Shown: piece by piece, positions 1 to 10,799 of the stretch | Layout: the number at the start of each line of letters is the position of its first letter | Position numbering within the stretch: the stretch's first letter is position 1 | Assembly (NCBI GenBank): GCA_009667805.1 | Contig: CM019072.1 | Location: 34,403,519 to 34,467,518 of the forward strand | Length of the DNA: 64,000 nt | Reading direction: 5' to 3' | Origin: Leptobrachium leishanense | Taxonomy: Eukaryota > Chordata > Amphibia > Anura > Megophryidae | Program-made: the position numbers and the translations under genes | Notes under the pieces: model-generated | Told to the model about the DNA's origin: nothing | Database searches by the model: none | What the model saw: only the letters and a program-made list of their open reading frames with translations

Positions 1-420
1 CAGAATCCGTTACCTGCAGCTCAAAACCCCCCCGAAAATCACATAGTCACCTCTCTTCCCACGGTGAGAACAGCGGCCCGATCCGCTGCTTCTGGCCGCC
101 GGGAACAGAGTGAGACAGGGGGAAGAAAGTCCCCTGTCTCCCTCCGCGATCACTCCACCGACCAGCAGGATCTCGCGAGGGTCCTATGGACACCATGGAG
201 GGGATGCTGGGGACGGTGCTGTAGCACTGCCCCCAACATCCGCGAGCTTAGCAATCGCTAAGGGGCAGGCTGCCGGACTCGGCGCCTGCCCTGCGACCTG
301 CTGGGGAAACCAGGACGCAAAGGGGAAGCTAGTAAACGCAATTTTTTTCCCTTTGCGTCACGGTTTTATCTCAGGGCAGCTGATAGTGCCCTCAGATTGA
401 ACATCACCAGTCACTTTCTG
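1..420 (+). repeat. Dispersed repeat, copy 1 (cut by window edge)
   Basis: This GC-rich stretch matches the reverse complement of 42240-42645: both carry the same string of CAAAACCCCCC, a run about clinic-length of shared blocks around AGATCTCG-like GATCCTGCTGGTC, and a shared block reading CTTAGCAATCGCTAAGGGGCAG or its complement. Short reading frames here are not conserved in the second copy, so I treat them as chance. The class of the repeat is unknown to me. Confidence 0.55.
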
Positions 421-454
421 ATTGAAAGGATAAGATAGTTTCATCATTGGAATT

Positions 455-611
455 GTCTGTAGACTGTAAGCTTTTCAGAGCAGGGCCCTCTACATCTCTT
501 GTCTCTGGTTCCTTAACGTGACCATAATTTTATTAGTCTAATCCCCCACTCTTTATTGTAAAGCGCTGCAGAAACTGTTGGCGCTATATAAACAATTATA
601 ATAACAATTCA
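455..611 (+). repeat. Dispersed repeat with GGCGCTATATAAA-type tail
   Basis: The segment ends in TGTAAAGCGCTGCAGAAAC then GTTGGCGCTATATAAAC and an AT-rich, AATAAT-like tail. Tails of this kind are familiar from 3' ends of dispersed vertebrate repeats, from memory of such sequences. No target duplication was identified. The rest of 420-770 holds nothing I recognise. Confidence 0.35.
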
Positions 612-769
612 GAGGATTTAATTGCCTCCTTCACCCTTTAACCCCTTCACTACTGTGATACAGGTAACTCAGTCACCAAAAGCACCATCAGTTGACTAAT
701 CAAGTTAACTCGGTCTGGACTTATTCTGGAGAATTGCAAACTAATTTAATTTATTATAGACAAAAAAAA

Positions 770-943
770 GGGAGTGATTGAGTAACAGTAATTGAATTTA
801 AGCAAGCATGGGATAGGCATAAGGCTATCCTAAACAAAAGATAAATCCAGGTAAAGTATCCATGTAATTGGGCAGACTAGATGGGCCGAAAGGTTCTTAT
901 CTGCCGACATTTTTCTATGTTTCTATGTTTCTATGTTTCTATA
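770..943 (+). mobile_element. 5'-truncated CR1 LINE, 3' end only
   Basis: The segment encodes the last residues of CR1 ORF2 (an FKQAWDRHKAILNKR-like tail), then the CR1 3' untranslated region, and ends in an octamer array TTTCTATG repeated about four times. The same 3' end closes the much longer CR1 copy at 6933-10914 on the opposite strand. Severe 5' truncation and microsatellite-like 3' octamers are typical of CR1 insertions. Confidence 0.85.
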
Positions 944-1127
944 AGGCGCTAATAATAATATATACTGTATAGCTGCAAGGACGGTGTATATAGCACTCAC
1001 TCTAAATACAGCTATTAGAAAGAGCAAAGTATATAGTAAGAGAGTCCACAGACAGTTCTTCTACTCCTCGTCAAACTCCTTTCTGAGCCACTAAATAGCC
1101 ATTAAATAGTTGGCTCTAAAACATAAC

Positions 1128-1220
1128 AATAAAACTTACACGACGCGTTTCAACAACTGTCTTCTTGGTTTTAAGCGCCTGAGGAAGACAGATGTCGAAA
1201 CGTGTTGTGCAAGTTTTATT
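1128..1220. repeat. Imperfect 39-bp inverted repeat with hammerhead-like core
   Basis: Arms at 1128-1166 and 1182-1220 pair imperfectly; both start from AATAAAACTT. On the + strand 1179-1201 reads CTGAGGA, then A, a GACA/TGTC stem with a GA loop, then GAAAC. This fits the CUGANGA-stem II-GAAA core of hammerhead ribozymes. I could not place a convincing stem III or cleavage site, so catalytic function is not claimed. Confidence 0.4.
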
Positions 1221-1691
1221 GTTATTTTTTTAGAAATTGGCCCACACGGCGGCCTTATCTGTATCCGGCGTGTAGTAGTTCCTTCCACATGCGTTCGCTG
1301 GAATTTGCAATTGGGCTCCAGAATATATTCCTAAAGTTTTAGTACATCAGATATTTCAGATGATCTACTGTAACTAGCTGAGACTTGCGGCAGTCTTAGT
1401 TCTATACCAGGATTGACCAGCAGAGGGAGCCCTCTGTATGTCAAATAAATGGTATAATGTCAAAATGTACAATGATGGAGGAGAGCTACAGATGTGTCTG
1501 TGTGTGTTCTTTAAGGGGTGATTTGAAGGATTTTAGTAAAATGCTAAGAACCCTGGTTCCTGCTAGTGGTTTCATGGGTTATTATGAGAAAATAAGACTA
1601 AAATAAAGAAATTAATAAATAAGAGTGTGACTATGAAAAGTATGAGCTTCTATCCTCTTGCTATTACAAGGTTTAAACTGATGTTTTTCAG

Positions 1692-1779
1692 ATGCAGCAG
1701 CTTCCATCTGATTTGGAGAAAACTGTAGCTGAGATGCCCCCTAAGTGTCTTGATCCTTCAATCAGTGCTTCCTGCCAAG
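1692..1779 (+). CDS. Penultimate coding exon of an unidentified gene
   Basis: The exon lies between a TTTTTCAG acceptor and a GTAACC donor and reads open in the frame beginning MQQLPSDLEKTVAEMPPK. It is 88 bp and ends in phase 1 (CAA G), which joins in frame to the exon at 15699. The initial ATG directly after the acceptor is probably an internal methionine, since exon-initial starts are rare; the 5' part of the gene would lie left of the window. I do not recognise the protein. The support is splice sites plus phase agreement with a downstream exon across 13.9 kb of transposon-filled intron. A chance pair of frames cannot be excluded. Confidence 0.5.
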
Positions 1780-2429
1780 GTAACCAATGTTCTATGGACT
1801 ACAAGCTCTAATTCTGAAATCCAAATGCCTCTTGCCTTTTATTATTTTCCTTCTGTATGGTCTTATTTTTGAGATTGAAAGAAAAGTTGTGATACTGTCA
1901 TGCTTCCAGCCTGGAGACAAATGAATCCCCTATTTCCTAATCCAGGGTGGAGTTTACACCTGTCTGCTCCATTCCGCATGCTCCTTCCACTCTGCGACTT
2001 CCATGCTATTTGTCAGTTCTGACCACCTGACCCAGAACACTAGTATATAAGTCTACCTCTCCCATGCTGCTGTGCCCTAATATAGGGTCTTCGTGTTCTT
2101 GCCCCTTTACCTGCTGTATAAAATAATCTATTATATTTTTCTTAGTATTATTGTTTTGCATATTTGCTGGTATAAGCATCTGTTAGCCTTGTCCTTTCTG
2201 TTGTTGATTGTGCTGCTCCCTTGTATATCAGTTTGTTTCCTCTCCTCCTGCTTTTTCCCTTCCTTGTTTTTCAGCGCTTTACTTTCTGTTTTTCTTTCCT
2301 GTACTTATTACCCATGTACCGAACCTGGCTTACTCGATGCCTTTTTCTCTGTAATTTTCCTTTTTTGTACCACGCACTGGTATGTATATCTGTTGTATTT
2401 ATATCGCTTTATCCAGCAGCTCTATCTCC

Positions 2430-3097
2430 TAGGCTTGTGCACCGATTTTTTTTTCGGTTCGATTCGGTTCGATTTTTCGGATTTTTAAACTTTTCGATTC
2501 GGCCCGTTTTGACCGATTTCGGTTTCGATTCGATTCGGTTCGGCACATTTTTCGGGTACATTTTTTTTAGGAATTTCGACCATTTTTCGTATTTTCGTGT
2601 CACTGTGCTCGGTTTTTGTATCGATTTTTCGTAATTTCGGAAATTTTCGTTTTTCGGAATTGCACATTTTTCGGAATATCGACCATTTCTCGTATTTTTC
2701 GTGTCATTTTGCCCGTTTTTTGTATCGACTTTTCGTTTTTTCGAAAAATTTTCGTTTTTCAGAAATTTTCGTTTTTCAAAAATTTCGTTTTCCAGATATT
2801 TTCGTTTTTACAAAATTTTCGTTTTTCAGAAAATTTTCGTTTTTCGGAAAATTTCCGTTTTTCGGAAAATTTCCGTTTTTCGGAAAATTTTCGTTGTTCC
2901 GAAAATCTGTTCTCCTCGTTTGACACATTTCAAGTCCATTCGAAAAATCCGAAAATATTTCGTTTCGGCTCGGAAAACATTTCGGATCTGAAATTTTCGG
3001 ATCTAAAATTTTTCGGAAATTCGGCCGCATCCGAAAACACGAATCGGAAAATTTCGTGAAAATTCCGAAATTCCGAAACCCGAAACGCACATCCCTA
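2430..3097. mobile_element. hAT-type MITE, 668 bp, 8-bp TSD CTATCTCC
   Basis: The ends are TAGGCTTGTGC and GCACATCCCTA, and perfect 8-bp duplications CTATCTCC lie at 2422-2429 and 3098-3105. The interior is built from TTTTCG/CGAAAA-rich runs, so overlapping open frames on both strands are compositional shadows. A second copy of the family is at 46386-46826. Eight-bp target duplications are the hallmark of the hAT superfamily. Confidence 0.9.
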
Positions 3098-3154
3098 CTA
3101 TCTCCCATCCTTAGATCAGACCTGGCCATCTAAGGACCGACTATTAGACTAGGG

Positions 3155-3274
3155 CAGGGGTCAGCAACCTTGGCTACCTGATGTTATGGGAACTACATCT
3201 TTCACAATGCTCAGTCACCCAATAGACTGGCTGAGCAACATGGGAAATGTAGCTCCCAAGGTTGCTGACCCCTG
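3155..3274. mobile_element. Short hAT MITE, 120 bp, TSD GACTAGGG
   Basis: The element begins CAGGGGTCAGCAACC and ends GGTTGCTGACCCCTG, with perfect 8-bp duplications GACTAGGG at 3147-3154 and 3275-3282. It could fold almost end to end. A decayed relative lies at 17408-17545. The flanking bases 3283-4082 contain no recognisable gene. Confidence 0.9.
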
Positions 3275-4082
3275 GACTAGGGTTTCCCTTGGTTTGCTGC
3301 TGGGTGTGTCTGTGTTTTGGCTTTCCCTTAACCCTAGCTTTCCCTTCTGTTCAGTGCCGAGTTCTGTCTATTTCTCTGCCTTTTCCCTGTCCAGCTGCAT
3401 GGTGTCTCCACCTCCTGTCACTGCAATCCAGCTAGCGGCAACTCCTGCCTTTCGGGGTTCTTGCCCGTAATATGGGCCCAACCATGGCACAAGCCGGGTG
3501 CCAACCCTGACAGTTACTATGTCAGGTGTTCCTCTTTTTCCTTGTAGGACATTACCACCAACCAAGGCTATGTTTTCCTGGATAGTGCACAAATTGATGC
3601 TTAAACTTTCACATGCACAACAAATACAATAGAAACATGAAACATCTTGAGTAAACTGCTATCAGAAGAATCAGGTGCAAAATACTTTCAGACATTCAAG
3701 AAGTAAATACACATCAATTATTTGCCCCAACTTTATTCACACACACACCCTGGTCTCTTAACAAAGGAAACTGTTGAAGAGTTCTGGTAACAGCCAGATC
3801 TGGGGAAGTGGATGAAGCAGACAAATGGTAACAGATTATAAATGGGGGAAAAGAAAAACCCACAGTATCTCACACAACACTCAACACTAAATACAGGGTA
3901 ATGAAATGTAAGAAAATGAAACGCAATTAAACATTGTCATGGCCCTTCCGTCACAGGCATAGAAATAATACATTCTAAAATTGCAGCTTGAGACATTTCC
4001 TGCTATGTATGTGTACGAGACCCAGACATTTCTGACTTTTAATGCAAGGTTATGTCTAGTATTTCCCATGGGTTTTCTAGGG

Positions 4083-4247
4083 CAGCGTTTCTCAACTCTG
4101 GTCCTCAAGACCCACTAACAGGCTGGATTTTAAGGATTATCTTGCTGGCTGAATTCTGCAATCACTGAACAACAAATCATATCACTTCAGATACCTGGCA
4201 TACATGGCCTGTTGGGTGGACCTGAGGACTGGAGTTGGGAAACACTG
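4083..4247. mobile_element. hAT MITE of the CAGTGTTTCCCAAC family, copy 1
   Basis: The termini are CAGCGTTTCTCAAC and GTTGGGAAACACTG. The flanks TTCTAGGG and TTCTATGG match at seven of eight bases. Four copies of this family occur in the window (here, 18184-18367, the split copy 47910-55154, and 56023-56204), each with a near-perfect 8-bp duplication. Confidence 0.85.
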
Positions 4248-4779
4248 TTCTATGGAGTTCATGCCAGGGAACGGACTCTGCCAATAAAATGAGTGATCCT
4301 GTTCTTGTCCTCCCATTCTTTGTGTCTCTCTTTTGGAATTGAGCTCCATCGTCTATGAATAGGCAACTTTCTTTTTGAATTTGACCACTTGTGAATGGTG
4401 GCATAAGCCCCTCATTAAGGATAGAAATATATTTTTCAGACTTTATGTTGCCAGCACCTTCAACCATTTTAAGTCATCCACTGTACCAAACTGCTACCCA
4501 AACCATAAAACACATGCCACCTTGTTTGACCGTTGGTTGATCCCTGTTTATATCAAACTCCTGATTGGTTAATCTCCAGACCTATACACGATCGGAAAAC
4601 TGAGAATATCTAAAATTATGGTGTGCCAAAAAGCCATGGTTTTATCACTCATCTCAACAGGCCACTCATTAACTGTTTAACTGCCAAGTAGTTTCACTAA
4701 AATCACTGTGAGGAACTGAGCTTCTTATAATTTTTAATAAAATTCTTTATTAACCTTAACCCCATAAGCAAAACACATT

Positions 4780-5611
4780 CAGAGTTATTCAGAGAGAATT
4801 GAAAAGTCACTGCACGTTCGGTGACCTTTCGTTCCCCGCACTTCGGGGCGATTCTGCAATTCTAGTTCGCCGAGCCAGCAAGCACCGCAGGGCCCACATA
4901 GTGCAGGGAAACACTCGCCGAACACTCACCGAACACTCACTGAAAGCCCTCAGAAACCGCTGCAAAAACCCCGAAGAACACGCTGGAAAAAACCCGATGA
5001 GTTGCCGATCACAGTGCAGAGTAGCCACCGGAAAAACCCGACAAGCAGACGAACGTGATAAAAAAAAAAAAAAGGGTTCGCTTGAAAGTTTGAAAATTGA
5101 AACGCTGTTTGCAAAAAAAACTACTGAACGAAAATGTCTGGAGTTTACACATACGATCCAATGAATGATAATAAAAAGGGCTGTTACAGAAAAAAGAAAA
5201 CACAATCTACAAAAAAAAAGGGAAAAATATTTTGCCGAAAAATGCCTAAAAGATCCTAAGAAAATCTATAAATAAAGAGACTTGTTACAGCAGAATAAAA
5301 TAACAAACGGTTTATTAGATATTGTATTAAAACAGGAATATTTTTAACATTGAAGTGTATGGGATTCTCCTGAATAAACCTACCATTTCAAACCACCAAA
5401 CAGCAGGGCATTTTGGCAACTTTTCCCTGCTGTTTGGTGTCTCTGAATAGACGAACCATTGCTTCTCTATGGGGGATTTCACTGCCCTCGAACAGGTACG
5501 TGCAAAATTTGGCGAATTGCCTGCTCTCTGAATAGCCGAATGGCCCCGAAATGTTCCCGTTTACTGAATTTCAGGGTCCAGTTACATTTCGGGAACATTT
5601 CGGATCTCTTT
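4780..5611 (+). mobile_element. CAGGG-ended element, long form, copy 1 (832 bp, decayed)
   Basis: The left end CAGAGTTATTCAGAGAG and the right end ATCTCTTTGAATAACCC match the termini of the copies at 36718, 37793 and 40024. The internal order is also the same: GTTCGGTGACTTTTCG-like block, A-rich centre, CTATAAATAAAGAGACT, then GGTTTATTAGATATTG. The 121-residue and 132-residue frames inside are not conserved among copies. 4248-4779 holds nothing recognised. Confidence 0.75.
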
Positions 5612-5635
5612 GAATAACCCCCATACTTGCATCAG

Positions 5636-6135
5636 TGTTAATTTCGTTGACTAAAAATTTTAGTCGACTAAATATTATAACATATTTTTGACTAAAATAC
5701 GGCTAAAATTAAAATAGTTCAGATGACTAAAATGTGACTAAAATGAAATGCTGTTTTAGTCAAAAGACTACGACTAAAACTAAATCAATTTGCTGTCAAA
5801 ATGGAAACTGGATTTTAAGATAAATGTTATTTACAACCGTAGCGCTACACAAGATAACAGTTATATCTGCTCCTGTATTGCACGTTTAGACCTTAATACC
5901 AAAAATAACAGGTTAATAGATGTTTACTCCAGGAGTAATGAGAATGATAAATGCTGAAATAATGCATTAATTACACTTTAACTAAACCTATTAGATTTTA
6001 CTCGACTAAAACTAGACTAAAATTAATACAATTCAGATGACTAAAATTTGACTAACATTAAATACTATTTTGGTCAAAAGACTACGACTAAAACTAAATC
6101 AAAATTTGCTGCCAAAATTATCACTGACTTACAAA
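5636..6135. repeat. GACTAAAA-rich repeat, two related halves
   Basis: Two related blocks (about 5640-5810 and 5995-6130) consist of degenerate GACTAAAA words, including the shared string AGACTACGACTAAAACTAAA. They flank an unrelated 190-bp centre. This looks like a low-complexity mobile repeat with internal duplication. It has no coding potential. Confidence 0.55.
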
Positions 6136-6647
6136 CGTATAGAAAGTATATGTATACACATGAAAAAGCCAAGAGGTGGAGTAAGGACCTGCAGTAATTG
6201 CTTTGCCTTGTGTAATTGCTACTGCTCCAACTGGAATCGGGCCCAGAGATATTAATGGAATTATATATATATATACACAGTCAGGTCCAGAAATATTGGG
6301 ACAGCGACACAATTCTAACATCTTTGGCTCTATACACCACCACAATGAAGTTGGAATGAAACAAACACAATGTGCTTTAACTGCAGACTGTCAGCTTTAA
6401 TTTGAGGGTATGTACATCCAACTCAGGTGAATGGTGTCGGACTTACAGCAGTTTGCAGATGTGCCTCCCACTTGTTAAGGGACCAAAAGTAATGGGACAG
6501 AATAATAATCAAAAATCAAACTTTCCCTTCTTAATACTTGGTTGCAAATCCTTTGCAGTCAATCACAGCCTGAAGTCTGGAACGCATAGACCTCACCAGA
6601 CGCTGGGTTTCATCTGGGATGCTCTGCCAGGCCTCTACTGCAACTGT

Positions 6648-6932
6648 CTACAGTTCCTGCTTGTTCTTGGGGCATTTTCCCTTCAGTTTTGTCTTCAGCA
6701 AGTGAAATGCATGCTCAATGGGATTCAGGTCAGGTGATTGACTTGGCCATTGCATAACATTCCACTTCTGTCCCTTCAAAAACTCTTTGGTTGCTTTTGC
6801 AGTATGCTTTGGGTCATTGTCCATCTGCACTGTGAAGCGCCGTCCAATGAGTTCTGCAGCATTTGGCTGAATGTGAGCAGATAATATTGCCCGAAACACT
6901 TCAGAATTCATCCTGCTGATTTTGTCAGCTGT
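6648..6932 (-). pseudogene. Tc1 element A transposase, C-terminal part
   Basis: This fragment holds the second catalytic aspartate in QMDNDPKHTAKATKEF and the glutamate in SQSPDLNPIEHAFHLL, so it supplies the second D and the E of a DD34E triad. It ends in LLKTKLKGKCPKNKQEL. The missing N-terminal part lies at 10915-11541, beyond the inserted CR1. The enzyme would cut and paste the element at TA sites. As it stands the gene is interrupted and cannot be made. Confidence 0.92.
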
Positions 6933-7025
6933 CACATAGAAACATAGAAACATAGAAAAATGTCGGCAGATAAGAACCTTTCGGCCCATCTAGTCTGCCC
7001 AATTACATGGATACTTTACCTGGAT

Positions 7026-9668
7026 TTATCTTTTGTTTAGGATAGCCTTATGCCTATCCCATGCTTGCTTAAATTCAATTACTGTTTTGGCCTCTACCAC
7101 TTCTACTGGAAGACTGTTCCATGTATCCACCACCCTCTCAGTAAAATAATGCTTCCTGATGTTACTTTTAAACCTTTGCCCCTCTAATCTAAGACTATGT
7201 CCTCTTGTTTTGCTATTTTGTTTCCTTTTAAATATACTCCCTTCCTCTACCTTGTGGATTCCCTTTATGTATTTAAATGTTTCTATCATATCTCCTCTGT
7301 CTCGTCTTTTTTCCAAGCTGTACATGTTAAGATCATTAAGCCTTTCCTGGTAACTTTTCTCCTTCAAGCCGTACACCATTTTAGTAGCCCTTCTCTGAAC
7401 TCTCTCTAAGATGTCTATATCCTTCTGGAGATACGGTGTCCAGTACTGCACACAGTACTCCAAGTGAGGTCTCACCAGTGCTCTGTACAGTGGCATGAGC
7501 ACTTCCCTTTTCCTACTGCTAATACCTCTCCCTACACAACCAAGCATTCTGCTAGCATTTCCTGCTGCTCTATTACATTGACTACTTACCCTTAGATCCT
7601 CTGAAATAATGACCCCTAAATCCCTTTCGTCAGATGTTGAGGTTAGGACTGTATCAAATATTCTATATTCAGCCCTTGGGTTTTTACGTCCCAGGTGCAT
7701 TATCTTGCACTTATCCACATTAAAACTCAATTGCCACAACTCCGACCATTTTTTTAGTTTACCTAAATCATTTGTCATTTGGCTGATCCCTCCAGGAACG
7801 TCAACCCTGTTGCAAATCTTTGTGTCATCAGCAAAAAGACATACTTTTCCATTAATACCTTCTGCAATATCACTAATAAAAATATTAAAGAGAATGGGTC
7901 CAAGTACTGACCCCTGAGGTACCCCACTGGTAACAAGACCTTGTGCCGAATAAACTCCATTTACCACAACCCTCTGTTGTCTGTCACTCAGCCACTGCCT
8001 AATCCAGTCAACAATATTGGAATCTAAACTCAAAGATTGCAATTTATTGATAAGCCTTCTATGCGGAACAGTATCAAAAGCCTTACTGAAATCTAAATAA
8101 GCAATGTCTACTGCACCACCTGTGTCTATTATTTTTGTTACCCAATCAAAAAAATCAATAAGATTAGTTTGGCATGATCTCCCTGAGGTAAACCCATGTT
8201 GTTTCTGATCCTGTAATCTATGTGTTTTTAGATGTTCAACAATCCTTTCCTTTAACATGGTTTCCATTAATTTCCCCACTACTGACGTAAGACTAACTGG
8301 CCTATAGTTCCCCGATTCCTCCCTACTACCCTTCTTGTAAATGGGCACAACATTTGCTAATTTCCAGTCTTCTGGGACGACTCCCGTTAACAAGGATTGG
8401 TTAAATAAATCTGTTAACGGTTTTGCTATTACATCACTGAGCTCTTTTAATAATTTAGGGTGGATCCCATCAGGCCCCATTGACTTATTTGTCTTTACTT
8501 TAGACAGCTGCTGTAGAACCTCCTCCTCTGTAAACTGATATGTAAATGTCTCTTTAGTGTTCTCTCCTAACTGAGGTCCCTTTCCTTCCTTTTCTTCTGC
8601 AAAGACTGAACAAAAATATTCATTGAGGCAGTCAGCGAGACTTTTATCCTCTTCTACATACCTTCCTTCCTTTGTTTTTAATCTAACTAATCCTTGTTTT
8701 ACTTTTCTTTTCTCGTTTATGTATCTAAAAAATGTTTTGTCCCCCTTTTTTACTGACTGAGCTATTTTCTCTTCTGCGTGTGCTTTGGAAGCTCTTATAA
8801 ATTGCTTTGCCTCTTTCTGCCTAATCTTATAGGTTTGCCTATCTTCTTCACTCTGAGTTGTTTTATAATTATTGAATGCTGTCTTTTTGTTCTTCACTAT
8901 TTTGGCCACTTCTGCAGAGTACCACAGTGGTTTCTTCCCTTTTTTGTTTTTGCTAACAAGCCAAATGCAATTTCCTGTGGCCTTCAATAATGCTTCCTTT
9001 AAATAATCCCATTTCTCCTGGACTCCCTTTAAACTCCTCCAGTCTGATAATGACTCCTTCACACAAAATCTCATTTTAGAAAAATCTGTTTTTTTAAAGT
9101 CTAAAACTTTTGTTTTTGTGTGGTGTGGCTCCATCCCTGTTGTTATATTAAACCATACTGACTGGTGATCACTAGATCCCAAATTTTCACCTACAACAAC
9201 GTCCGATACCAAACCTCCATTTGTAAGTATTAAATCCAATATGGCCTCTTTACGGGTCGGCTCCTCAACTACTTGTGTTAGAGATAATCCCAGTAGGGAG
9301 TTTAGAATATTTGTACTCCTGGTGCACCCAGCTGTTTTGGTTTTCCAGTTCACATCAGGAAGATTAAAGTCCCCCATGATAATAACTTCCCCCTTCATTG
9401 CCATTTTGGCTATTTCCTCAACCAGCAGATTATCTAGTTCTTCTGCTTGTCCAGGGGGTCTATAGATCACACCTACACGAGCTACTGTATGATTGCCAAA
9501 TGTTAGCGTAACCCAAACTGACTCTATGTTCACCTCGCTCACTTTTATTTGGTTCGTTATTATGTTGTTTTTCACATATAGGGCCACTCCTCCTCCTTTC
9601 CTACCTTCTCTGTCTTTTCTATATGAAGAGTACCCCGGTATTGTTATGTCAGCAGTTATTTTTCTCAC
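7026..9668 (-). CDS. CR1 ORF2: endonuclease and reverse transcriptase
   Basis: An 880-codon open frame encodes an AP-like endonuclease, then a reverse transcriptase. The endonuclease shows VIYRPPG (residues about 68-74), MGDFNLPDVNW (98-108) and SSDHQS (165-170). The polymerase shows MGPDGIHP (397-404), YLDFSKAFDTVPH (524-536), GVPQGSVLG (582-590) and the catalytic FADD at 612-615. The C-terminus is the usual HxRG-to-WNSLP region. The codon at 9666-9668 is GTG and is not the real start: the endonuclease N-terminus (VSTNARSLVNKINELEA) continues upstream in another frame to about 9878, so a one-base frameshift lies near 9655-9670. No ATG opens that upstream stretch, so start is unclear. Otherwise the enzyme looks intact. 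Confidence 0.93.
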   Translation of the reverse strand: MRKITADITIPGYSSYRKDREGRKGGGVALYVKNNIITNQIKVSEVNIESVWVTLTFGNHTVARVGVIYRPPGQAEELDNLLVEEIAKMAMKGEVIIMGDFNLPDVNWKTKTAGCTRSTNILNSLLGLSLTQVVEEPTRKEAILDLILTNGGLVSDVVVGENLGSSDHQSVWFNITTGMEPHHTKTKVLDFKKTDFSKMRFCVKESLSDWRSLKGVQEKWDYLKEALLKATGNCIWLVSKNKKGKKPLWYSAEVAKIVKNKKTAFNNYKTTQSEEDRQTYKIRQKEAKQFIRASKAHAEEKIAQSVKKGDKTFFRYINEKRKVKQGLVRLKTKEGRYVEEDKSLADCLNEYFCSVFAEEKEGKGPQLGENTKETFTYQFTEEEVLQQLSKVKTNKSMGPDGIHPKLLKELSDVIAKPLTDLFNQSLLTGVVPEDWKLANVVPIYKKGSREESGNYRPVSLTSVVGKLMETMLKERIVEHLKTHRLQDQKQHGFTSGRSCQTNLIDFFDWVTKIIDTGGAVDIAYLDFSKAFDTVPHRRLINKLQSLSLDSNIVDWIRQWLSDRQQRVVVNGVYSAQGLVTSGVPQGSVLGPILFNIFISDIAEGINGKVCLFADDTKICNRVDVPGGISQMTNDLGKLKKWSELWQLSFNVDKCKIMHLGRKNPRAEYRIFDTVLTSTSDERDLGVIISEDLRVSSQCNRAAGNASRMLGCVGRGISSRKREVLMPLYRALVRPHLEYCVQYWTPYLQKDIDILERVQRRATKMVYGLKEKSYQERLNDLNMYSLEKRRDRGDMIETFKYIKGIHKVEEGSIFKRKQNSKTRGHSLRLEGQRFKSNIRKHYFTERVVDTWNSLPVEVVEAKTVIEFKQAWDRHKAILNKR

Positions 9669-9878
9669 TGAACCATGTCTCAGTAACCGCCACTAAATCT
9701 ACTTTTTCAGCTGCCATCATTGCCTCTAGTTCATTGATTTTATTGACTAAACTGCGAGCATTTGTAGACACGACTCTGAGCTTGTCATTTTTTACCTCGC
9801 ATGTTGCTTGCACCCTCCGATTTAGTTTTGGGGGACAATCGGGCAGATTGTTTTTTACCCTTTTTTTGTCCCCCCCTC

Positions 9879-10799
9879 CTAGTTTAAATATTTCTTTGCG
9901 AAACCTTTGAACTTCTCACTGAGAACATATGTTCCCCTATGAGTAAGATGCAAACCATCTTTTTTATACAGTTCCTTTCTGCTCCAATTAGAGCTATCAT
10001 GGGACACAAAGCCAAATCCTTGCTCCCGACACCATTCCCGAAGCCACAAATTGAATTCCCTATTGCACATCTGCCTATCTTGAATGTTATGCACAGGCAA
10101 AACTTCAGAGAATGACACAGTGGACGCAATCTGCTGTATTTCACCTCCAAGAACACAAAAATCTTCCTTAATCTCAGAAACCTCATTGCTAGCCAAGTCA
10201 TTTGTCCCTAGATGGACTAGAACGTCCACTTCCCCTTGTTGCTTTGCTTGTTTGACAATATTGAGAATACGTCACTTGTCTCTACGAGCAGTAGCCCCAG
10301 GAAGACATCTCACCAAACCACTACTCTCCAGCTCAACACCTCTTATGATAGAATCACCCAGCAACAATTTCCTTCTATCAAGTCCCACCTTTTCATTTTT
10401 GTCCTTGGTTGCAGTGCTGCATACCTTAGGCATAGTGGATGGTGGTTCCTCAACTATGGTGTCTGAGCCTACATCCGTCTTATCACTACACTCTGAAAGT
10501 GCCTCAAAAGAATTAAGAAGAGCCACAGATTGTGGGACATGCCTTCTATCCACAACTCTAAGTCTACCAGATCCTACAGTAGTCCATCTGCCGCTCCTAG
10601 GAGGCCTCTGTGGCAGTGGCTTAGTAACAGTCATAGCCTGAGTTTCTCTAACAGATAATTTACAAATCTCAGACTTCAAACAGGCAATTTCCTGCTGCAA
10701 TAAAGAGAGCTGCCTACATATCAGGCACACTCCAAACCTCCAAAAATTGGATCTAAAAACAAATGCATGACAGCTCTTACACTGGACCAAGCCTGCCAT
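9879..10799 (-). pseudogene. CR1 ORF1 with esterase-like domain, one internal stop
   Basis: The 307-codon frame is interrupted only by a TGA at 10269-10271. The N-terminus (MAGLVQCKSCHAFVFRSNFW) has paired cysteines, CKSC and CLIC, that look like a small zinc-binding knuckle. It is followed by a leucine-rich segment that could be a coiled coil. The C-terminal half has LLLGDSIIRGVE, VLVHLGTNDL and DGLHLTHRG, the block order of SGNH-type esterases known from CR1 ORF1 proteins. ORF1 products bind element RNA; the esterase role is not settled. The single stop may be a recent mutation or an assembly error. Confidence 0.88.

Noticed and set aside
2093..3129. Overlapping Phe/Lys-rich frames of up to 147 codons
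   Set aside because: They reflect TTTTCG-rich composition of the MITE at 2430-3097 and pyrimidine-rich DNA before it.
4799..5205. 121-codon and 132-codon frames on opposite strands
   Set aside because: They lie in a CAGGG-ended non-coding element and are not conserved in its other copies.
10084..10641. 185-codon + strand frame opposite CR1 ORF1
   Set aside because: It is the antisense shadow of ORF1, which has recognisable motifs.
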